From: JALYOC01 sp036675345
GTDB taxonomy: Bacteria > Myxococcota > Myxococcia > Myxococcales > Myxococcaceae
Direction: 5' to 3'
DNA length: 64,000 nucleotides
NCBI GenBank assembly: GCA_036675345.1
Contig: JAKFFE010000033.1
Span: 124,001 to 188,000, forward strand
The first letter of the stretch is position 1. Each line of letters starts with the position of its first letter. The notes beneath the pieces were generated by a model. The model was given only the letters and a program-made list of their open reading frames with translations. It made no database searches and had not been told where the DNA came from. Below are positions 8,157 to 16,337 of this stretch, piece after piece. Both the position numbers and the translations under genes were made by a program.

Positions 8157-9230
8157 TCAGCGGCGGGCGTCCACCACCGGGAGCCGGCGTCGCTCCGCCT
8201 CTTCCCGCAGCTGACCGGTGCGGGGAGCGTCGCCGATCACGATCACCGTCCAGCCGGCGCGGGTGATCGCCTCGCACAGCTCCACCGGGTCTCCCTCCCC
8301 CAGCGCGGAGGCGGAGACCAGCACCCCGCCGCAGTCCCTTCGCGCCGCGGAGCGCACGCCGTCCCGCAAGGTCCGACCGCCTCCCACCTGGAGGGAGGGG
8401 AAGCCCTCGATCCCCGCGGCCACCTCCAGCGCCTGGCGGTCCGAGTCGGGAGCGAACACCAGCGCCTTCTGGGGCAGCCGCTCCAGCCCCAGCGCCCGCG
8501 CCATCGGGGTCAGCGGGAACAGCCGCGCGAACAACCCGGCCGGGCCGCCCAGGTCCTCCAGCCCCTCCAACTTCACCGCCGCGCCGACCACCTCCACCAG
8601 CTGCTCGCGGACGTCGGTGGTCTGGGTGACCAGCCGCTGCAGGACCTCATCGTCCGCCCCCGAGGCATACAGCGCCCAGGCGGCCTGGAAGACCAGCTCC
8701 TCCGGGGTGGTGACCGCGCCGACCTGCACCCGGGCCGGGCCCTCGGGCACCCGGGACCTGACCGCCGGCACCGGGAGGGTGACCGGGTCCAGCCCGTCCG
8801 GCCAGCGCTCCACCAGCGCGTCCAGAAAGCGGGTCACCTGATCCCACGCGCCCCGCCACACGAAGGGGACCGGACTGGAGAAGGGCTCGTCGCGGTGCTG
8901 CTCGCGGTTGCGGGCCACCCGCGCCGCGGTCCACACCATCAGGTCCGCCATCCGGGGATCCAGTCCCCGTCCCACCTCGGCGATCGCCAGCAACAGGCCC
9001 GGCCCATCCACGCCCCGGCCGGTCCAGGGCTGGGTCCAGCGGTGGAAGGCCATCTGCACCAGGCTGCTGCGCAGCCAGCCGGTGATCAGCTCCACCCGCT
9101 CCGGATGGGAGAGCGACCCCAGCGCCTCGCGGATCCCCGGAGCCCCGCCCGCGCGCATCTTGCGGTCCACTGCGTCGGAGACCTCGGCGCGGCGTCGCTG
9201 CGGGGTGCTCTCCAGGCTGGCTGAGTTCAT
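8157..9230 (-). CDS. Unknown protein coupled to the Gcr-family gene
   Basis: A 357-residue soluble protein that I do not recognise. It is alpha-rich in the first 130 residues, and the last 110 residues alternate hydrophobic strands and helices (ALVFAPDSDRQ, GVLVSASALGEGDP, WTVIVIGDAP), resembling a Rossmann-like or receiver-like fold without catalytic residues. Its ATG overlaps the stop of the upstream Gcr-family gene in an ATGA arrangement (9227-9230), so the two are translated together and probably act together. The longer open frame upstream is antisense to nothing useful and runs inside the Gcr gene, so it was discarded. Confidence 0.75.
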   Translation of the reverse strand: MNSASLESTPQRRRAEVSDAVDRKMRAGGAPGIREALGSLSHPERVELITGWLRSSLVQMAFHRWTQPWTGRGVDGPGLLLAIAEVGRGLDPRMADLMVWTAARVARNREQHRDEPFSSPVPFVWRGAWDQVTRFLDALVERWPDGLDPVTLPVPAVRSRVPEGPARVQVGAVTTPEELVFQAAWALYASGADDEVLQRLVTQTTDVREQLVEVVGAAVKLEGLEDLGGPAGLFARLFPLTPMARALGLERLPQKALVFAPDSDRQALEVAAGIEGFPSLQVGGGRTLRDGVRSAARRDCGGVLVSASALGEGDPVELCEAITRAGWTVIVIGDAPRTGQLREEAERRRLPVVDARR

Positions 9231-11329
9231 GGGGGGGATTGTGGCGCGAAAGGGGCGGCTTTGCCTGATCCCGGCCAGCCGGCCTGAAACTCCGGCCCCC
9301 GGGCAAGGGGGAGCGGCCTCGGTGCCGGGGCGGACGGAGGGGCCCGGGTGACCAGCCGCACGTAGGCCGGCGCGCGGTTGCGCACCGCCATCCCCGCTCC
9401 GTCCAGCAGCGCCCGCAGCAGGGCCCGGCGCCCGGGTTGGATTCCCCGTGCCCGCAGCGCCATCCCCAGGCTGAGGCCAAAGCTGATCCCCAGGTTGGCG
9501 ACGGCGATCACCCCGATCCCGGCCACCGCCCGCAGGAACTGCGGCTGGAGCACCCCCTCCGCCCCCAGGGCCGCCCCGGCCAGCCCCAGCGAACCGGCGC
9601 TGAGGGTCACGTGGCGGACCTCCAGCCCCAGGCCGAAGAACTGGGCCACCGCCGGCACCATCCCCAAAAGCAGCCCCAGCGCCAGGTTGGAGCCGATGCC
9701 GCACAGGTGGTGATCGATCCACACCGCGAAGCGGGCGGCCCGGGCCGGCCCCAGCAACAGGGTCAGTCCCCGGTGACGGGCCAGCGCGTGCGGGACCCGG
9801 TGGCAGCGCGCCCAGTTCTCCACCCAGCCGCCGCCCACGCTGGAGAGCCACAGCAGCACTCCGGTCAGCAGCGCGAAGGGGATCATCGCCCCGTGCAGCG
9901 GGTCGATCGACGCCGCCACGTAGCGGGCCTGCTCCAGGTCCACCAGCGGATGGCCGGCCCGCATCGACAGCCACTGCACCAGCACCGCGCCGGGGACCAC
10001 CACCCCCAGGTTGCCCAGCACCGAGGCCACCTGGGAGCGGAACACCACCGCCACCTCGCGGGACAGCTTGCGCAACGTTCCATCCGGGGTCTGGACGTCG
10101 ATCGCCGCGGCCACCGCGGCGGCGGTCATCGACGGTTGCTTGGTGGCCAGCGCGAAGCCGCACAGCTGGATCAACAGGAAGCTGAGCGCGTAGTTGGCGG
10201 AGGAGGCCAGCCCGGAGAAGAACAGCGAGAGGCCGGCGGCGGCGATCATCAGCTTGGCGGTGGCGGTGACCACGGTGATCGCTCCCCCGCCGGCGGCCGC
10301 GGCCACCATCTGGTGCCACTGGGCCGGGCTGCGGGTGAGGTAGTGCTCGCCGACGTTGCCGGTGTGCTCCACGATCCGTCGAGAGAGCGGGCGCCAGGCC
10401 TTGGTCCACAGCGAACCCATCTCCTGGTAGCGGGCCTGCGCCTGGATCAGGGTGGCCCACAGCCGCCGACTCTCCCTCACGCTGCCCGGGGTGGTGGTGA
10501 GGTCCTCGATCCTCGACAGCGCGTCCCGGAGCACGTGGCCGCGCAGCACCAGCCCGGTCTCCACCGGGCCGGCCTGGATGCGGGCGCTGCCTGCCTCCAG
10601 CTGTTCGCGGCAGTGGCGCAGGGTGGCCAGGAGCCGGGCGCGCGCCGGGTCCAGCTCCGCGGGGGAGCGCGCCGCCAGCCAGCTCTCGCAGACCCGGGGC
10701 AGCTCCCAGAACGGCGAGTCGCGCAGCCCGCCGCCGTGGACGGTGGTCACCGACAGGCCCAGCGAGCTGGCCTGCGCCCCCAGCAACGCCACCGCCTCCC
10801 GCTTGGCGGCGTGCACCGGCCGGAAGCTGCTGCCGTCGGGATCCAGCAGCGCGTGGAGGCGGGCGAGCAGCGGCTCGGAGATCCCCTCCAGCCACTCCGC
10901 CGCGGCGTCGCCTCCGAACACCCGCCGGAGGATCGGCCGCAGGTCATCGTCCTGGGCGGCGTGGGGGAACACCCGCTGGGTGAAGCGGCCGGCGAACGCG
11001 GTCCACAGGCCGCGGTCCCGATCGGTGCCCACGTCCGCCAGCAGCGCCACCGCGGAGGTCGACCCCAGGACCGAGGCCACGGTGGCCCGGACCCGTCCGC
11101 GTCGGTCGGCGTCGGCCTCCAGGGCCCGCACCAGGGTGCGCAGCCGCAGGGTGGTCGGCGCGTGCCGGCTGGGGAGAGACAGGCCGGGCTCGGGTCTGCG
11201 GACCCACGCCACCACCCGCTCCAGCCACTGCACCCGGTCTCCCAGGGACCCCGGCACCGGGTGATCCAGCAGGACGGCGAGCTCAAGGGGAACCCGGACT
11301 TCGACGGCGACGCGGACGGCTGCGCTCAA
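9227..11329 (-). CDS. Gcr/SpecificRecomb-family membrane protein
   Basis: About 700 residues. The N-terminal half is helical and soluble; from about residue 330 there are several hydrophobic segments (AITVVTATAKLMIAAAGLSL, ANYALSFLLIQLCGFAL, LGLLLGMVPAVAQFFGLGLE, and a GIGVIAVANLGISFGLSLG block). This architecture and HLTRSPAQWHQM/TKQPSMTAA-type motifs fit the family labelled site-specific recombinase (Gcr). The label is old and the membrane topology makes a DNA recombinase unlikely; true function is unknown. I chose the TTG at 11327-11329 because AAAGGAAG lies just upstream and the frame beyond runs into the divergent kinase gene. It is coupled by ATGA to the downstream gene. Confidence 0.7.
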   Translation of the reverse strand: MSAAVRVAVEVRVPLELAVLLDHPVPGSLGDRVQWLERVVAWVRRPEPGLSLPSRHAPTTLRLRTLVRALEADADRRGRVRATVASVLGSTSAVALLADVGTDRDRGLWTAFAGRFTQRVFPHAAQDDDLRPILRRVFGGDAAAEWLEGISEPLLARLHALLDPDGSSFRPVHAAKREAVALLGAQASSLGLSVTTVHGGGLRDSPFWELPRVCESWLAARSPAELDPARARLLATLRHCREQLEAGSARIQAGPVETGLVLRGHVLRDALSRIEDLTTTPGSVRESRRLWATLIQAQARYQEMGSLWTKAWRPLSRRIVEHTGNVGEHYLTRSPAQWHQMVAAAAGGGAITVVTATAKLMIAAAGLSLFFSGLASSANYALSFLLIQLCGFALATKQPSMTAAAVAAAIDVQTPDGTLRKLSREVAVVFRSQVASVLGNLGVVVPGAVLVQWLSMRAGHPLVDLEQARYVAASIDPLHGAMIPFALLTGVLLWLSSVGGGWVENWARCHRVPHALARHRGLTLLLGPARAARFAVWIDHHLCGIGSNLALGLLLGMVPAVAQFFGLGLEVRHVTLSAGSLGLAGAALGAEGVLQPQFLRAVAGIGVIAVANLGISFGLSLGMALRARGIQPGRRALLRALLDGAGMAVRNRAPAYVRLVTRAPPSAPAPRPLPLARGPEFQAGWPGSGKAAPFAPQSPP

Positions 11330-11444
11330 GTTCTTCCTTTGGAGGCCAACGATTCGGCTGCGCGGGTTTACCGCCGGGACGATCTTCTTCCTACGCTCGG
11401 GGGATCGTTCACCCGAACGTCTGGCTGTTGGGCAGGAGAGGCAA

Positions 11445-12767
11445 ATGGCCACAGACCCTGAGCTGACCCGCCTGCTGACAGCGTTGAGCGAGGGCGAGGG
11501 GACGCCGCTGCCCACCAGCGCCCTGGGGCGGATGCGCCGGACCGCCACCGCCGCCGCGCGCGCCGGGACCTCCCACCTGCTGGGGCGGCTGCGCGGCCGT
11601 CCGGAGGCGGACGCCGAGGCCCTCCGGCGGTTGGTGGTCTCGCTGGGCCAGCTCAAGGGCGTGGCGATGAAGATGGGGCAGATCCTCAGCTACATCGACG
11701 CCTCCACCCCTCCGGAGCTGCGGCAGCTGCTGGCGGTGCTGCAGCAGAGCTCCCAGCCCACCCCGTTCGCGGTGGTGGAACAGGTGCTGCGAGAGGAGCT
11801 GGGCCCCCGGGCGTCTCGGCTGCTGCAGACCCTGGAGCGTCGGCCGGTGTCCACCGCCTCCATCGGTCAGGTGCACCGGGGGCGCTTGGAGGACGGGCGG
11901 CCGGTGGCGGTGAAGGTGCTGCATCCGGGGATCGCCGAGGCGATCCGCTCCGACTTCCGCACCGCCCAGACCGGCAAGGCGCTGGTGAAGCTGATCGCCC
12001 CCGGCTCCAACGCCGCGGACCTGGTGGACGAGGCGGAGCGGATGTTCCTGGAGGAGTGCGACTACGCGCTGGAGGCCCGCCGGCAGCAGCGCTTCGGGAC
12101 GCTGTACGCCGGCCACCCGGACCTGACAGTCCCGGCGGTGTTTCCGCAGCTGAGCGCGGCCCGGGTGCTCACCACCGCCTGGCGCGAGGGGATGGGGTGG
12201 GAGCAGTTCCTGGCCACCGCTGCTCCCCCGGCGCGCAACCGGGCCGGGCGCGCGCTGTACACCTTCTACGTGGGGACCCTGTACCGGCACGGGCTGTTCA
12301 ACGGGGATCCCCACCCGGGGAACCTGCTCTTCGACTCCGACGGCCATCTGACCGTGCTGGACTTCGGCTGCGTGCGGGAGTTTCCCCCCGACGAGGTGGA
12401 GCAGCTGCGGGCGCTGTCCCGCGCGGTGCGGGCCGATGACTCCGGGCGCGTGGAGGAGGCCTTCACCCGGTTGGGGGGACGGCGGCCCACCACCTCCACC
12501 CAGCGGGAGACCCTGCGACGGCTGCTGCGTGGCTTCTTCGGACCGGTGCTCTCCCCGGGGGTGCGGCGGATCCTCCTCCAGGACTTCCTCCAGGTGGGGG
12601 AGGTGCTGCGCGGCAAGCGGGAGCTGCTGCAGCTGCGGATCCCGGGGAAGCTGCTGTTCCCGTTCCGGATCCGCTTCGGGCTGCATGCGCTGCTGGCCCG
12701 GCTGGGCGCGGAGGTGGATTGGGGGGCGCTGGAGGAGGAGTTCGCCGGGCGGGCGAGCACCCGCTGA
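11445..12767 (+). CDS. ABC1/UbiB-family atypical protein kinase
   Basis: A 440-residue ABC1 (AarF/UbiB/ADCK) kinase-like protein. The diagnostic KxGQ motif is at residues 76-79 (KMGQ), the glycine/alanine-rich loop and ATP-lysine in ASIGQVHRG...VAVKVLHPG around 142-160, the catalytic-loop equivalent NGDPHPGNLLF near 286-296, and the metal-binding DFG near 306. The family is linked to ubiquinone biosynthesis or lipid homeostasis in membranes, usually through ATPase activity. It is transcribed divergently from the Gcr-family gene across a 115-bp gap, and its 3' end abuts a REP-like half element. Confidence 0.88.
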   Translation: MATDPELTRLLTALSEGEGTPLPTSALGRMRRTATAAARAGTSHLLGRLRGRPEADAEALRRLVVSLGQLKGVAMKMGQILSYIDASTPPELRQLLAVLQQSSQPTPFAVVEQVLREELGPRASRLLQTLERRPVSTASIGQVHRGRLEDGRPVAVKVLHPGIAEAIRSDFRTAQTGKALVKLIAPGSNAADLVDEAERMFLEECDYALEARRQQRFGTLYAGHPDLTVPAVFPQLSAARVLTTAWREGMGWEQFLATAAPPARNRAGRALYTFYVGTLYRHGLFNGDPHPGNLLFDSDGHLTVLDFGCVREFPPDEVEQLRALSRAVRADDSGRVEEAFTRLGGRRPTTSTQRETLRRLLRGFFGPVLSPGVRRILLQDFLQVGEVLRGKRELLQLRIPGKLLFPFRIRFGLHALLARLGAEVDWGALEEEFAGRASTR

Positions 12768-12770
12768 GGC

Positions 12771-12792
12771 AAATGTAGCCTGTCCCCTTTTT
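12771..12792 (+). repeat. REP-like element, right arm only
   Basis: AAATGTAGCCTGTCCCC followed by TTTTT matches the right arm of the palindromes at 37925-37985 and 50965-51021, but no matching left arm precedes it. It starts 3 bases after the kinase stop codon. A GACGCAGCGCG block follows, the inverse of the CGCTGCGTC found in or beside the other copies. It looks like a truncated copy of the same family. Confidence 0.7.
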
Positions 12793-12818
12793 GGACGCAG
12801 CGCGCCTAGGATTGCCGG

Positions 12819-13244
12819 GTGAGTTCCTACGGATTGCCGCTGTTGGGCGGCGTGATGATTGGTCTGGGGGTGTCGCTGTTGCTGTGGGTCAACGGCCGGA
12901 CGGCCGGGATCTCCGGGATCCTGGGCGGGATGCTCAGCCGGTCCCGGGGGGAGCTGGGCTGGCGCGCCGCCTTCGTGGGTGGCCTGGTCGCCGCCGGACT
13001 GCTGCTGCGGGCCTGGCGTCCCTCGTTGTTCGGGGTCCCGGTGCTGACCGGGGCGGGGATCGCCATCGCCGCCGGGGTGCTGGTCGGCTTTGGCACCCAG
13101 CTGGCCCGGGGCTGCACCAGCGGTCACGGGCTGTGCGGGATCTCCCGGGGGGCGGTCCGCTCCCTGGTCGCCACCGGGACCTTCATGGTCACCGGGGCAA
13201 TCACCGTGCTGGTGGTGCGCCGTCTGCTGGGAGGCGTGCTGTGA
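12819..13244 (+). CDS. YeeE/YedE-family membrane protein, first half
   Basis: A 141-residue inner-membrane protein with about four helices and the family cysteine motif RGCTSGHGLCG near residue 100. YeeE/YedE proteins transport sulfur species; YeeE of E. coli and Spirochaeta carries thiosulfate using such conserved cysteines. Here the family is split into two half-size proteins, of which this is the N-terminal one. The start is GTG, and the stop overlaps the next start as GTGA, so the two halves are translationally coupled and probably form one channel. Confidence 0.85.
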   Translation: MSSYGLPLLGGVMIGLGVSLLLWVNGRTAGISGILGGMLSRSRGELGWRAAFVGGLVAAGLLLRAWRPSLFGVPVLTGAGIAIAAGVLVGFGTQLARGCTSGHGLCGISRGAVRSLVATGTFMVTGAITVLVVRRLLGGVL

Positions 13245-13705
13245 AGGGGTTGCTGAGCGCGGCCGGGATCGGGATCCTGTTCGGGCTGGGAATCGGCCTG
13301 GGCGGGATGGCGGATCCGGCCAAGGTGGTGGGCTTCCTGGACGTGACCGGGGCCTGGGATCCCTCCCTGGCGCTGGTGATGGCCGGGGCCCTGGCGGTCC
13401 ACATCCCGCTGCGGCGGCTGATCTTGCGCGGGCGTCGGCCGCTGCTGGCCCCCGCCTTCCCTGCCACCCCTCCCGACAAGGTCGATCGCCGGCTGGTGCT
13501 GGGCTCGGCGCTGTTCGGGGTGGGCTGGGGACTCTCCGGCTACTGCCCGGGTCCGGCGGTGGTCAATGTCGCCACCGGGGTGCCGCTGGCCCTGCTGTTC
13601 GTGGGGGCGATGCTGGGCGGGATGGGGCTGTTCCGGGCCTGGGAGCGGTGGGAGGCGGCCAGGGCCGCCCCCGCGGCTTCGCTGGGCGCCGCCGACCCGG
13701 GGTGA
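13241..13705 (+). CDS. YeeE/YedE-family membrane protein, second half
   Basis: A 154-residue membrane protein carrying the companion cysteine motif GLSGYCPGPAVVN near residue 105, and the MADPAKVVGFLDV signature near residue 25 that is typical of the second YeeE/YedE subunit. Its GTG start overlaps the stop of the first half gene by 4 nt. Together the pair supplies both cysteine motifs needed for sulfur-compound transport; the actual substrate (thiosulfate, sulfide or persulfide) is inferred only from the family. Confidence 0.85.
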   Translation: MKGLLSAAGIGILFGLGIGLGGMADPAKVVGFLDVTGAWDPSLALVMAGALAVHIPLRRLILRGRRPLLAPAFPATPPDKVDRRLVLGSALFGVGWGLSGYCPGPAVVNVATGVPLALLFVGAMLGGMGLFRAWERWEAARAAPAASLGAADPG

Positions 13706-13733
13706 CAGACCGCTGCGGTAGGCTGAGCTCCCC

Positions 13734-15239
13734 TTGAACCTGAAGCAGAAGCTCGCACGGCTGGCGCCCCTCGCCGGCCCCGGGCGCACCGCCATCTCGG
13801 AGGTCGTTGCTCCCCACCTCCTCCTTCCCGGGGGAGGCGAGGTGCTGCCCCCAGAGGGAGCGCCCCCCCCGGGGTTCGCCCCCGAAGCGGTGCCGACTGC
13901 AAAGGCGGCGCGGGCCACGCAACAGCCGCTGCTCCCGCTGGATCTCCCGCCTCCCTCCGCCGCGGCGTCTTCTCCCGGGACGCGCCCCCCCGGGTCCGAG
14001 GCCAGCAGCCGGATCCGCCGGGGACTGGCAGTCCTCAACGCCAAGCCGGTCCCCGCGCCGCCCGCGCTGGGCCAGGCCGCCTCCCCCGAGGCGCGGGAGC
14101 GACTTCCGGTGGAGACGGTGGCCACCGCCTCCGGCGCGCTGCACTTGCGCTCCCTGGCCCACCCGCTGGACCACCATCACGGGACGGTGCGGCTGGCCAA
14201 CGCCGCCCGGGTGGCCACCGCCACCGTGGCCAAGCTGGCGCTGGACCCTTCGCTGGAGGGCACCGACTTCTCCCGGGCCCTGTTCCTGGACCTGGAGACC
14301 ACCGGCCTGGCCGGCGGCACCGGGACCCTGCCGGTGGTGGTGGGGCTGGCCTGGTTCGAGGACGGCGCCTTCCAGATGGAGCAGCTGTTCCTGCGTCGAC
14401 CCGGCGAGGAGCGGCCGATGCTGGCCCGGGTGGCCGAGCGGCTGGCCGCCGCCTCCGGGGTGGTCACCTACAACGGCAAGACCTTCGACTGGCCGCTGCT
14501 GCGCAGCCGGTTCGTGATGAACCGGATGAAGGCCCCCTCCCCGCCCCCGCATCTGGATCTGCTCCACTGCGCCCGGCGGATCTTCAAGTGGCGGGGCGGC
14601 GGCGCCCGGCTAGCGGAGATCGAACGGGAGGTGATCGGCTACCACCGGGTGGGGGACGTGGACGGGGCGCAGATCCCGGAGCTGTACTTCCGCTACCTGC
14701 GCAGCGGGGACCCCGGGCCGCTGGCCCCGGTGCTGGAGCACAACGTCCACGACATCCGGCTGCTGGCGGCGCTGCTGGCCCACCTCTGCGAGCAGTTCGA
14801 GGCCGCGCCTCCCGCCGGCGATCCCCGGGATCTGCTGGGCTATGCCCACCTGGCCCTGCGCGCCGAGGATCTCCCCCGGGCCTCCGCCTTCTCCGCGGGG
14901 GTGATCTCCTCGCTGCAGCGGCCGGAGAACTCCGGTCGGGCCGGCGCCCGGAACCTGGCCGCCGAAGCGCTGACCCTCTCCGCCCGGGTGGCGCTGCGGA
15001 TCGGCGAACCCCAGGTGGCGGCAGACTCGCTGGAGCGCGCGCTGCGCGGCTGCCGTCCCCAGGTCCGCGCTGAACTGCACCTGGCCCTGGCCAAGATCTA
15101 CGAACACCGGCTGCGGGACTTCGCCTCCGCCCTGCGCCACGCGGCGCTGACCTCTCCCACCGAACCGGGAGAGGAGCAGACGCGGCGCCTGGAACGGCTG
15201 ACCCGCCGGGGCGCCCGGACGGCTCCCGGAGGCTGCTAG
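13734..15239 (+). CDS. RNase H-like DEDD exonuclease, YprB-type, with TPR-like C terminus
   Basis: A 501-residue protein. Residues 1-130 are Pro/Ala-rich linker. Residues about 180-350 form a DEDD exonuclease core: Asp186 and Glu188 in FLDLETTG, Asp252 in NGKTFDWP, and HNVHD with Asp340. The remaining 150 residues are helical repeats resembling TPRs. The fold matches the YprB ribonuclease H-like family. In Bacillus, yprB is adjacent to yprA, whose MrfA partner it is; here a YprA-type helicase lies 10.5 kb upstream, so a shared DNA-repair role is plausible but inferred. The TTG start (13734) is taken because MNLKQKLARL matches the usual N terminus. Confidence 0.82.
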   Translation: MNLKQKLARLAPLAGPGRTAISEVVAPHLLLPGGGEVLPPEGAPPPGFAPEAVPTAKAARATQQPLLPLDLPPPSAAASSPGTRPPGSEASSRIRRGLAVLNAKPVPAPPALGQAASPEARERLPVETVATASGALHLRSLAHPLDHHHGTVRLANAARVATATVAKLALDPSLEGTDFSRALFLDLETTGLAGGTGTLPVVVGLAWFEDGAFQMEQLFLRRPGEERPMLARVAERLAAASGVVTYNGKTFDWPLLRSRFVMNRMKAPSPPPHLDLLHCARRIFKWRGGGARLAEIEREVIGYHRVGDVDGAQIPELYFRYLRSGDPGPLAPVLEHNVHDIRLLAALLAHLCEQFEAAPPAGDPRDLLGYAHLALRAEDLPRASAFSAGVISSLQRPENSGRAGARNLAAEALTLSARVALRIGEPQVAADSLERALRGCRPQVRAELHLALAKIYEHRLRDFASALRHAALTSPTEPGEEQTRRLERLTRRGARTAPGGC

Positions 15240-15241
15240 CG

Positions 15242-15286
15242 AGCACCCGGTCCCGAGAGGCTCCGCGAAGGAAGCCTCCCGGTGCT
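15242..15286. terminator. Putative hairpin terminator between convergent genes
   Basis: Imperfect inverted repeats AGCACCCGG and CCGGTGCT enclose GAGGCT and AGCCTC, placing a strong stem in the 61-bp gap between the exonuclease gene and the minus-strand papain-like gene. There is no clear T-run on either side, so termination is a guess from position and structure. Confidence 0.4.
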
Positions 15287-15300
15287 TCGGTGCTGCCGCC

Positions 15301-16200
15301 TCAGTAGACCGAGATCAGCGTGCCCGGGGTGTAGCCGTAGGCCTGGCTGAAGATGGCGCCGAAGGCGCCCCAGATGCCGCCGGCATAGAACTGGGTATCG
15401 AGGGTGGAGTGGCTCTCGGCGACGTGGTTGGACATCACGTCGTAGGGGCCGTTGTAATACTTCTCTCCCCCGCGCCAACCGAACGCCACCACGTAGTGGG
15501 AGCCGTTGTTCACCAGCACGATCGTCGGCGCCGCCCGGACGTGGAGCCCCAGCCCGATCGCGCTCCGGGCGCTCATCGCGTCCAGCCAGTTCCTCATCCG
15601 GATCTCACCGCCCAGCCCCGCCTGCCGCAGGAAGTGCTCGACTCCGTTGCGGAGGTCAGCGGGCAGCACGGCGATCTGGGACCCGAAGGGATAGGACGGG
15701 ATGACCCGCTTGATCTCCTCCTGGGTCTTGTGGACGCCGTAGAAGGCGAGGAACTTCTGCGCCGCGGCGATCCCGCAGCCCTTGTAGGCAGTGTCGTTGT
15801 CGGGAGTGGCAGCAAAGTACCGCACGCCGTTCTCCGCATCCTGGCGCGTCTCGTGAAGCGTCGCCGCCACGACCGCGGTCCTCGATTCGATGGTCCACTC
15901 CAGGCACGGGCCGCCTGGCAGTGCGTTCACCGTCGGTTCGCCGTCACCCAGACGGGCGGACACCGACTCCCCGCTCTCGCCGGTGTCGAACGGGGAGGCG
16001 TCGGCGGTGACCACCTCTCCTTGCAGGAACTGGTCGAGGCAGACCTTCTGGTAGACGATCTGGGTCACCACCTTCTGGTAGCGCTTCTGCCCATTGGCCA
16101 CGGTGATCTCGGTGATTGTCTGACCGGCGTACGACTGGCCGGACGCCCCCAGGACCCCGACGGCGACAGCGATGACTGCGGACTTCATGCGGTTTGGCAT
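15301..16200 (-). CDS. Secreted papain-like (C39-like) cysteine peptidase candidate
   Basis: A 299-residue exported protein with a signal peptide ending near SYA-G (residue 25-26). The C-terminal half resembles peptidase C39-like domains: nucleophile Cys142 in YKGCGIAAAQKFLAFYG, His235 in NNGSHYVVAFGW, and an Asn/Asp in YYNGPYD (250-254). The usual C39 motif is CGP; here it is CGI, so activity is not certain. It could be a structural relative. The ATG at 16198-16200 follows GGGGAGGGGAA. It is transcribed away from the selenoprotein candidate gene and has an inverted repeat in the shared upstream region. Confidence 0.65.
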   Translation of the reverse strand: MPNRMKSAVIAVAVGVLGASGQSYAGQTITEITVANGQKRYQKVVTQIVYQKVCLDQFLQGEVVTADASPFDTGESGESVSARLGDGEPTVNALPGGPCLEWTIESRTAVVAATLHETRQDAENGVRYFAATPDNDTAYKGCGIAAAQKFLAFYGVHKTQEEIKRVIPSYPFGSQIAVLPADLRNGVEHFLRQAGLGGEIRMRNWLDAMSARSAIGLGLHVRAAPTIVLVNNGSHYVVAFGWRGGEKYYNGPYDVMSNHVAESHSTLDTQFYAGGIWGAFGAIFSQAYGYTPGTLISVY

Positions 16201-16249
16201 TTCCCCTCCCCAATGCGTGGAGCGCGCAGGGTAGGCCGGCGCAGACAAC

Positions 16250-16280
16250 TTAAACAGCAAAACCGACTTTTACTGTTTAA
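16250..16280. promoter_or_regulatory. Inverted repeat in divergent promoter region
   Basis: Perfect 8-bp arms TTAAACAG (16250-16257) and CTGTTTAA (16273-16280) are separated by 15 AT-rich bases, about 23 bp centre to centre or two helical turns. The 137-bp gap is shared by the papain-like gene (minus) and the selenoprotein candidate (plus). The two-turn spacing suits a dimeric regulator, but the regulator is not identified. Confidence 0.5.
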
Positions 16281-16337
16281 TCCTCCAGTGGGCCTGGACG
16301 CCTCCCCTCCGGGGCCGGCTGTGCTACGAGCCGGGCC

